Shown in pieces: positions 26,179 to 32,672 of a DNA stretch of 36,460 nucleotides (positions are counted from its first letter, which is position 1; every line of letters begins with the position of its first letter). The stretch covers positions 1-36,460 of the forward strand of contig NZ_JAOTIF010000039.1 of the NCBI RefSeq assembly GCF_025628885.1, given 5' to 3'. Under the pieces are notes generated by a model. It was not told the DNA's origin and did not search any database. It saw only the letters and a program-made list of their open reading frames with translations. Both the position numbers and the translations under genes were made by a program. Origin of the DNA: Paraflavisolibacter caeni (GTDB lineage Bacteria > Bacteroidota > Bacteroidia > Chitinophagales > Chitinophagaceae).

Positions 26179-26244
26179 GTAAAAATATCATCAGTAGTAG
26201 TCAAAATAGTGGTAGTAGAATGAGTATAAAATGGTCAACTTTAT
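26179..26244 (+). promoter_or_regulatory. Operator copy 3 and weak -7 box with no gene downstream
   Basis: GTAAAAAT, ATCATCA (26187-26193), then GTCAAAATAG from 26200, all in the register of the other copies. A weaker -7-like box (AACTTTAT, 26237-26244) begins 50 bp after motif base 26187. The next feature is the terminator at 26321; between them the longest frame from an ATG is about seven codons. Like copy 2, it would give a short RNA of roughly 100 nt or is left over from a deleted gene. Confidence 0.55.
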
Positions 26245-26320
26245 AACTCAGTTTCGATGCTCCAAAAACAACCATGCTAAAATAGTTCTCTCATGTGGCA
26301 ATCATAGCTTGATTAATTTC

Positions 26321-26349
26321 GTAGGGGCTTTCTAGCCCCTACTCGTTTT
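26321..26349 (+). terminator. Intrinsic terminator, dispersed GTAGGGGC family
   Basis: Hairpin identical to the one at 3043 (GTAGGGGC, loop TTTCTA, GCCCCTAC), tail TCGTTTTA. The 35-40 bp before it also resemble those before the 3043 copy (TCTCATGT...TTGATTAA), so both derive from the same 3' untranslated region. No gene ends nearby; the last one upstream stops at 25582. Confidence 0.75.
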
Positions 26350-26460
26350 ATTAACTACATGCATATCCATTAAAAAAAGCCCCGGTACTTTAAAAGTTAT
26401 TATGACTAGATGAGCTTGGCTCTTATATTTGAATTGAATAAGGTTACTTTCCTCTGTGCT

Positions 26461-26526
26461 GCAAATAAAACATCAACATTGGTCAAATTAGAAAAGGTCT
26501 GAACAAAAACTCTCTTGTACTTTTAG
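26461..26526 (+). promoter_or_regulatory. Operator copy 4 and -7 box, GH31 gene
   Basis: GCAAATAA, AACATCA (26469-26475), GTCAAA from 26482, and a -7 box TACTTTTA starting at 26518, 49 bp after motif base 26469. The GH31 start codon is at 26547, giving a leader of about 15 nt. This copy is only 112 bp after the terminator of the previous, gene-less unit. Confidence 0.6.
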
Positions 26527-26546
26527 CCTCCCAAAAATGTATTGAT

Positions 26547-28856
26547 ATGATAAAGAATCCCCATGGTAAGTTGTCCCTGCTGTCCTTTCTTTTACTGTTG
26601 ATAACCCATGTGGGGCTTTGCCAGAACTTTACCAAAACCAATACAGGTATTAAAACGAGCGTGGATGGTTTAACAGTTGAAGTGCAGTTTTTCAATTCCC
26701 GGATTGTCCGGGTAATCAAAGCACCCGAAGGTACTTCCTTTAATAAGCAAAGTCTTTCGGTCATTAAAACGCCAGCCGCCACTCCTTTGCAAATTCAGCA
26801 GCAGGGAAATGCCGTTCTGCTGAAGAGTGAAGCCCTGCAAGTAGCACTTGATCTGCAGACAGGTAAAGTTGCTTTCAGTAACCTCAATGGCGGTCTGCTC
26901 TTTACTGAAAAAGATTATGGCTCACAGTTCACTGCCATTAAAGATGTCAACAAGAATACCTACAGTGTTCGCCAGGCCTTCCGGTTGGACAAAGACGAGG
27001 TTATCTATGGGCTTGGTCAACAGCAAAACGGTAAAATGAACCAGCGCGGCCAAAAGGTGTTCCTGCGCCAGGATAACACGAAGGTTTGCATTCCCTTCTT
27101 TCAATCAGTAAAAGGATATGGCGTGTTTTGGGATAACTATGCACCTACCACCTTTTTAGATAATCCCCATGAAACTTCTTTTGATTCGGAAGTAGGGGAT
27201 GGCTCCGACTATTATTTCCTGTATGGTGGCAGTGCTGATGGCGTGATTGCCCAAATGCGTGATTTAACAGGACAGGCACCCCTGATGCCACTCTGGGTGT
27301 ATGGCTTCAACCAATCCAGGGAGCGCTATAGAACCCAATACGAGCTTTTGAATGTGGTAAAGAAATACCGAAGCCTGAAAGTACCCCTGGATGGCATCAT
27401 CCAGGACTGGCAGTATTGGGGTAAAGACAGCAACTGGAATGCTATGAGTTTTGAACCCTCAACTTATCCCCGTCCAAAAGAACTGATCGATAGTGTGCAC
27501 CAACTGAATGCTCATATCTTTTTTGTGGCATGGCCGGGCTTTGGTCCCAATACCCCTCAGTATAAAGAACTGAAGGAAAAAAAGATGCTGCTCAATTTTG
27601 AAACCTATCCTCCCAGGTTCATGTCCACGCCTTATGATGTTTACAACCCTATGGCTCGCGATATCTATTGGCGTTACTTGGACAAAGGCGTGTTCTCCTT
27701 AAATTCCGATGCATGGTGGTTGGATTCATCTGAGCCAGATCATTCAAACCTGAAAGAAAGCGACTTTGACCTGCCTACTTACCTCGGCACTTTTCGCAGT
27801 GTGCGCAATGCTTTCCCTTTGCAACATGTAGGTGGCGTATACGATCATCAGCGGCAGTCAACTTCTGATAAAAGGGTAATGATCCTTACCCGCTCAGCCT
27901 TTGCCGGCCAGCAGCGCTATGGTGCCAACACCTGGAGTGGTGATGTGCATTCCAACTGGGAGACACTTCGCAAACAGGTACCTGCAGGTTTGAACTTTTC
28001 TTTGTGCGGTATTCCCTATTGGAACACTGATATTGGGGGCTTCATTGGAGAAGGTTTTCCGAAAGGAGCAAAGAATCCTGAATTCCAGGAACTCTATACC
28101 CGCTGGATGCAGTTTGCAACTTTTACCCCCATGATGCGTTCCCATGGAACAAGCATTCCCAGGGAAATCTACCAATTTGGTAATCGTGGTGAATGGCCAT
28201 TTGATGTTCAGGAGAAATTCATCAATTTACGCTACCAGCTTTTACCCTATTTATACGCTACTGCATGGGATGTAACCAGTCATTCCGGTTCTATCATCCG
28301 TGCTTTGTATATGGATTTTGTAAATGACAAGAAGGTGTATGATATCGATAATGAGTACCTGTTTGGAAAGTCATTTTTAGTATCCCCTGTAACGGATAAA
28401 GGGACCACTACCCAATCTGTTTACCTGCCTGCCGGTGCTGTATGGTACGACTTCTGGACTGGCGAACGTACTGACGGCGGCAAAGCTGTGGATAAAGCAA
28501 CACCAATCGACATCATTCCCTTATACGTGAAAGGCGGTTCTATTGTGCCCTGGGGGCCAAAGGTTCAGTATGCGGAAGAAAAGAAGTGGAATAACCTGGA
28601 GTTGCGCATTTATCCTGGTGCTGATGCTGCATTCACTTTGTATGAGGATGAAAACAATAACTACAATTACGAGCAAGGCAAATACGCTGAAATTACTTTT
28701 AACTGGAATGATCAGGCTCGTACATTAACCATCAAAGATCGTAAGGGCAGTTTTCCTGGCATGCTCAGTACAAGAAAATTCAATATAGTATTGGTGAACA
28801 ATCAAAATTCAAAAACAATAACCTACAAAGGCAAAGAGGTTACAGCCAAATTCTAA
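26547..28856 (+). CDS. GH31 alpha-glycosidase (xylosidase/glucosidase group)
   Basis: Secreted or periplasmic retaining alpha-glycosidase of CAZy GH31, 769 residues. Signal peptide (LLLLITHVGLCQ), N-terminal beta-sandwich (to about 230), and a TIM barrel with DGIIQDWQYWG. The nucleophile motif WWLDSSEPD contains Asp393, the acid/base motif WSGDVHSNW contains Asp466, and CGIPYWNTDIGGFIGEG follows. C-terminal beta-sandwich domains include YLPAGAVWYDFWTGERTDGG and YVKGGSIVPWGP. GH31 includes alpha-glucosidases, alpha-xylosidases, alpha-galactosidases and others; the DSSEPD version fits the xylosidase/glucosidase side but does not settle the activity. It is its own unit with the shared operator upstream; no clear terminator follows. 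Confidence 0.93.
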   Translation: MIKNPHGKLSLLSFLLLLITHVGLCQNFTKTNTGIKTSVDGLTVEVQFFNSRIVRVIKAPEGTSFNKQSLSVIKTPAATPLQIQQQGNAVLLKSEALQVALDLQTGKVAFSNLNGGLLFTEKDYGSQFTAIKDVNKNTYSVRQAFRLDKDEVIYGLGQQQNGKMNQRGQKVFLRQDNTKVCIPFFQSVKGYGVFWDNYAPTTFLDNPHETSFDSEVGDGSDYYFLYGGSADGVIAQMRDLTGQAPLMPLWVYGFNQSRERYRTQYELLNVVKKYRSLKVPLDGIIQDWQYWGKDSNWNAMSFEPSTYPRPKELIDSVHQLNAHIFFVAWPGFGPNTPQYKELKEKKMLLNFETYPPRFMSTPYDVYNPMARDIYWRYLDKGVFSLNSDAWWLDSSEPDHSNLKESDFDLPTYLGTFRSVRNAFPLQHVGGVYDHQRQSTSDKRVMILTRSAFAGQQRYGANTWSGDVHSNWETLRKQVPAGLNFSLCGIPYWNTDIGGFIGEGFPKGAKNPEFQELYTRWMQFATFTPMMRSHGTSIPREIYQFGNRGEWPFDVQEKFINLRYQLLPYLYATAWDVTSHSGSIIRALYMDFVNDKKVYDIDNEYLFGKSFLVSPVTDKGTTTQSVYLPAGAVWYDFWTGERTDGGKAVDKATPIDIIPLYVKGGSIVPWGPKVQYAEEKKWNNLELRIYPGADAAFTLYEDENNNYNYEQGKYAEITFNWNDQARTLTIKDRKGSFPGMLSTRKFNIVLVNNQNSKTITYKGKEVTAKF

Positions 28857-28935
28857 GATCAGGAACATTGTAACGAAGCTGGTGGGGACAATTTACAATA
28901 TAGTACTACAATATTAATCTGTACAATACTTTAAT

Positions 28936-28999
28936 GGTAAAATAACACCTTTGGTTGGATCATAATTGATAAGTACAAAAACGCATATTTTCAGTTTCT
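28936..28999 (+). promoter_or_regulatory. Possible degraded operator before the GH89 pseudogene
   Basis: GGTAAAATAACACC and GGATCA lie roughly in the register of the repeated operator, but both core blocks carry changes (CACCT for CATCA, GGATCA for GTCAA) and the box about 48 bp further on (CAGTTTCT) is poor. Position relative to the GH89 ATG at 29019 is as expected. This would fit decay of the promoter along with its gene, but the match is weak enough to be chance. Confidence 0.25.
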
Positions 29000-29018
29000 G
29001 AATAGCTACAATAAAATC

Positions 29019-29851
29019 ATGTTTCAACTAAAAATGACAAGAATAAAAAAAGCAGGTCTCATTGGTTTTTGCTTTTTACTAACCAGTATTTCTGCTTCAG
29101 CACAAAATAAAATTGATTTTTCACCCCTGAACGACCTGGTGAAAAGACAAATACCATCCTTATAAGGAAGGGTAATTTTTAAGCCTATAGAAAAACAAAA
29201 TGGACAGGATGTATTCGAATTGGCTACAACAAAAGATAAATTGACAATCTCCGCGTCTTCCGTGCCATCTGCCGGGCAGGGGATCAATTGGTACCTGAAA
29301 TATTATTGCCACCAAATGATGGCGCTTCAAAGTTCTAACCTCAAACCAATCAGGTCGCTGCCTCAGGTAAATGCACCGGAACGCCATGTAAGCCAGGCAG
29401 AATACCGTTATGCATTTAATTATTGCACCTTCAATTACTCGATGAGCTTCTGGAGATGGAAGGAGTGGGAGACTGCATTAGACTGGATGGCATTGAATGG
29501 GGTCACTACCTCACTGGCGATGGTTGGCATGGAACAGGTTTGGTACAATACATTGCAGCGTTTGGAATGTACACAAAAAGAAATTGACGATTTTATTCCC
29601 GGTCCTTCTTATACAGCCTGGTGGCTGATGGGTAATTGTCCACACTTTATTATGACCGCTGGAAAAAATACATAGATCATAAACAAGCTGAATTAGAGGG
29701 CAATTCAGAAGGTGCAAAAGCTATAGATTTTTATGCTATGGAAAAAGACTGGGCAAACAAGACCGGTGAGAAGTATGAGGAAAAAACAATTAAAGACTAT
29801 GTTGGGCTTGCAAATGCTGTATATAAAAAAGCTATTTCTTTAACAGACTAA
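29019..29851 (+). pseudogene. GH89 alpha-N-acetylglucosaminidase pseudogene
   Basis: Remnant of a NAGLU-type enzyme (GH89, normally about 700-750 residues). A signal peptide (CFLLTSISASAQNK) and 48 codons lead to an in-frame TAA at 29163. The same frame resumes with the N-terminal domain and the family hallmark AFNYCTFNYSMSFWRWKEWE followed by DWMALNGVTTSLAMVGMEQVW. After GPSYTAWWLMGN (about 29635) the similarity ends abruptly. In a different frame the sequence jumps to the C-terminal helix region (YYDRWKKYIDHKQAELEG to the end at 29851). About 1.3 kb encoding most of the catalytic domain is missing. The enzyme cannot work; it shows that the ancestral locus dealt with alpha-linked GlcNAc. Confidence 0.88.
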
Positions 29852-29934
29852 ATTAAGCTCATGGTTCCCCGTACTTGTGATTTCATGGAGTGAATGTATA
29901 TAGGAAGAAATATTAACAAACATTTGTGCGGTGT

Positions 29935-29999
29935 GCAAAAATAGCATCAACTCCGGTCAATTTTGATGTTGTCTTAAGGGCGTCCTTCCCATATTTTAG
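29935..29999 (+). promoter_or_regulatory. Operator copy 5 and -7 box, unclassified TIM-barrel-like gene
   Basis: TGCAAAAAT, AGCATCA (29943-29949), GTCAA at 29956-29960, and -7 box TATTTTAG at 29992-29999, 49 bp after motif base 29943. The start codon at 30015 follows within about ten bases of the expected start of transcription, so the leader is very short. Confidence 0.6.
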
Positions 30000-30014
30000 C
30001 CCCAAAATGATTTC

Positions 30015-32507
30015 ATGATAAAGAAAATATATGGCAGAATGGCGTTGCCATTCTGCCTGTTTGTTTTTGGAGCAATGGTGCAGGATGCAGATGCCCAGGT
30101 GCAGTTGAAAACAAAGCAATGGGGCATGCAACTCGATGCTTCTGGTAAACTGGCCAGTATGAAAAGCTTAAAACTGCAGAAAGAATTTCTGGTCGCAGAA
30201 AAGGCAACTGCATTATTGAGTATTAAAAAGAATGGACAGTTGCTGGCGCCCCAGCGTTGTGTATGGAATGCGAAAACTTCGGAAATCCAGTTGTCTTATC
30301 CGCAGGTAGGAGAGGAAGCTACGATCAAAGTAAAGCAGAATGATCAATACATCACTTTTGAATTGATGAAACTGACCCATGCAGACCAGGTTGATTGGGT
30401 GCAATGGGGCCCATTCCCTACCAATATCGCTGATACGGTTGGCGAAGTAGTAGGCGTGGTGCGTAATGCCAATTTTGCCATTGGCATCCAGGCGCTGAAT
30501 GTGAAAACCCTGGGCGGCAGTCCTGAGGTGGAAAGCGATATCCAACCATCTTATGATGTGTTTACGAATGGAAACACAGTGGATATAAACAAAGATGACC
30601 TGAACAAGCAATTGTTCCGGGGCGATGTGGCCAAAATAATGCCTTATGGCAGCCTCTTACAGGCATATACCCGCAATCGTAATAAAGACCGTATAATTGA
30701 TAACTGGAGCCATCCCCGCTACCTGGCACCTGCGTTTCCCCAGGACGGAGGAGTGATCGGCAGTAAGCTGGCCATGTTTGGTGTGGCTACTTCCGGGGTA
30801 TTATCCACCATTTCTACTATTGAGCAAAAAGAGAACCTGCCGCATCCCATGTTGGATGGCGTATGGGCCAAAGAAGCCCGTCATGCATCCGAATCATACC
30901 TGATCATGGATTTCGGAGAAAGTAACTTACAGGAAGCACTTGACCTGACACGCCAGGCCGGGCTTCGTTACCTCTACCATGGTGGCCCGTTTGATACCTG
31001 GGGGCATTTTAAGTTGAATAGCAAGGAGTTTCCAAACAACTGGGCCAGTTTAAAAGACTGCGTGGATAAAGCCAAAGCTCAGAATATGCGCCTGGGTCTC
31101 CACACGCTTTCCAACTTTATTACAACCAACGATCCTTATGTAACCCCTGTGCCCGATGCCCGCCTGGCAAAAGTGGGATATTCCCAATTAGTCAATAACA
31201 TTGGCGTAGATACAAAAGAGATCGAGATCAAAGAACCTGGATTTTTCAACCAGTATCAAAATAATACACTCAAAGCAGTCGTAGTTGGAAATGAGATCAT
31301 TCGTTATAGCAAGGTTTCAGACGTTGCACCCTGGAAACTATTAGATTGTCAAAGAGGTGCCTTTAATACAAAAGCAACATCTCACAATGCCAACGACAGC
31401 ATCGGCAAACTGATGGATCATGGTTATAAGGTCTTCCTGGGTAACTATGAACTGGACCAGGAAATGGCTAAAACGATCGCTCGTTTGTTTAACGAAACCG
31501 GCTTGATGCAAATTTCTTTCGATGGACTCGAAGGCTGCTGGAGTGAGGGTATGGGCGATTATGGCAAACAATTATTTACCAAAACCTGGTTCGATAACCT
31601 CAAGCCTGAATTGAAAGGCAAAGTGATCAACGATGCCAGCAATCCTGGACACTTCTTTTGGCACATCTACACCCGTATGAATTGGGGCGAGCCCTGGTAT
31701 GCTAGTTTCCGTGAAAGCCAGTTGCAGTTGCGCTTGAAAAACCAGCATTTTTATCGTCGCAACCTGATGCCTTCCATGTTGGGATGGTTTAGCCTGAAAG
31801 CCGAAACTACGCTGGAAGATATTGAATGGATGCTGGCAAGAGGTGCTGGTTTTGATGCAGGCTTTGGATTGTCTACCAGTATCGAAACACTAAAGAAACA
31901 TGGTCGTAAAGATGAGATCCTGGCCACGATCAAACTGTGGGAAAAAGCAAGACAAGCTAATTTGTTTACTGCTGCTCAAAAACAACGCATGCAGGATACT
32001 AAAAATGAATTCCACCTGCAAACCACTGCTGATGGCGCTTATCAGTTAGTACCGGTATATAATACCTTCCTGGTGCACGAGCAAAAGATAAAACAGCCCG
32101 GTGAACCTGTATTCTCAACTTTCCAGTTCAATAATCCTGCGGCTGCACAGCCAATGGCTTTTATCATGACAATGGCGCCCAAAAAAGATAGCGACCCGGA
32201 TGTGTCTTTCGATAATCCTTCTATAGCTATCAACCAGCAGGATGCATTGGTGTTACCTGTTAGTTTGAAGCGCAACCAGTTTTTGTATTGTGATGGTAAG
32301 ACCGTAAAACTGTACAACAAGCAATGGCAACTGTTGCAAACAATAACATTAAGCAAACCCTTGCCACAGTTTGCAAACGGCAACAACGACATCATTTTCG
32401 ATGGGAAATACTCCGGTGAAAATGGCGCAGATATAAAAATTGAATTACGTGCCAAAGGAACGCCCGAACTGTTGCAAACTTCAAGCGGCAAACTGGCTTT
32501 TAATTAA
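30015..32507 (+). CDS. Unclassified secreted TIM-barrel-like glycosidase candidate
   Basis: I do not recognise a named family. 830 residues with a signal peptide (FCLFVFGAMVQDADAQ). Residues about 25-280 are beta-rich (substrate-binding sandwich-like). About 290-650 look like a TIM barrel: SYLIMDFGESNLQEALDLTR, GLRYLYHGGPFDTWGHF, KAQNMRLGLHTLSNFITTND, LMQISFDGLEGCWSEGMGDY, NPGHFFWHIYTRMNWGEPWY. Asp503 (in SFDG) and Glu in NWGEPW are candidate catalytic acids by position at predicted strand ends. The C-terminus is beta-rich again. The layout resembles retaining alpha-glycosidases of the GH36/GH101-like architecture, but this is inference. It has its own operator and terminator and lies among other alpha-glycosidases. 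Confidence 0.75.
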   Translation: MIKKIYGRMALPFCLFVFGAMVQDADAQVQLKTKQWGMQLDASGKLASMKSLKLQKEFLVAEKATALLSIKKNGQLLAPQRCVWNAKTSEIQLSYPQVGEEATIKVKQNDQYITFELMKLTHADQVDWVQWGPFPTNIADTVGEVVGVVRNANFAIGIQALNVKTLGGSPEVESDIQPSYDVFTNGNTVDINKDDLNKQLFRGDVAKIMPYGSLLQAYTRNRNKDRIIDNWSHPRYLAPAFPQDGGVIGSKLAMFGVATSGVLSTISTIEQKENLPHPMLDGVWAKEARHASESYLIMDFGESNLQEALDLTRQAGLRYLYHGGPFDTWGHFKLNSKEFPNNWASLKDCVDKAKAQNMRLGLHTLSNFITTNDPYVTPVPDARLAKVGYSQLVNNIGVDTKEIEIKEPGFFNQYQNNTLKAVVVGNEIIRYSKVSDVAPWKLLDCQRGAFNTKATSHNANDSIGKLMDHGYKVFLGNYELDQEMAKTIARLFNETGLMQISFDGLEGCWSEGMGDYGKQLFTKTWFDNLKPELKGKVINDASNPGHFFWHIYTRMNWGEPWYASFRESQLQLRLKNQHFYRRNLMPSMLGWFSLKAETTLEDIEWMLARGAGFDAGFGLSTSIETLKKHGRKDEILATIKLWEKARQANLFTAAQKQRMQDTKNEFHLQTTADGAYQLVPVYNTFLVHEQKIKQPGEPVFSTFQFNNPAAAQPMAFIMTMAPKKDSDPDVSFDNPSIAINQQDALVLPVSLKRNQFLYCDGKTVKLYNKQWQLLQTITLSKPLPQFANGNNDIIFDGKYSGENGADIKIELRAKGTPELLQTSSGKLAFN

Positions 32508-32552
32508 GTGATGAAGTTCTCCATTTATAATGCAGGTTTATTGTTAATTTCT

Positions 32553-32584
32553 AAGGGGCTTTTCCAGGCTCCTTATTTCTTGAT
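32553..32584 (+). terminator. Intrinsic terminator, AAGGGGC family
   Basis: Seven-pair stem AAGGGGC / GCTCCTT (one G-U pair), 8-nt loop TTTTCCAG, then ATTTCTTGATTT. It lies 45 bp after the stop codon and only 11 bp before the next operator copy, so one unit ends right where the next begins. The core GGGGCTTT resembles the GTAGGGGC terminators. Confidence 0.7.
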
Positions 32585-32594
32585 TTAATAAGAG

Positions 32595-32660
32595 GCTAAT
32601 ATGCCATCAGTATTGATCACAATAGCATCTGTTTGAAAACAATCATTCTTGTTACTTTAT
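32595..32660 (+). promoter_or_regulatory. Operator copy 6 and -7 box, second GH38-like gene
   Basis: GCTAATAT, GCCATCA (32603-32609), GATCA in place of GTCAA (from 32616), AATAGCATCTG, and -7 box TACTTTAT at 32653-32660, 50 bp after motif base 32603. The second CATC lies 21 bp after the first, as in copy 7, so the site reads as direct repeats two helical turns apart. ATG 32673 follows 12 bp after the box. Confidence 0.6.
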
Positions 32661-32672
32661 GTGCATACTCGT

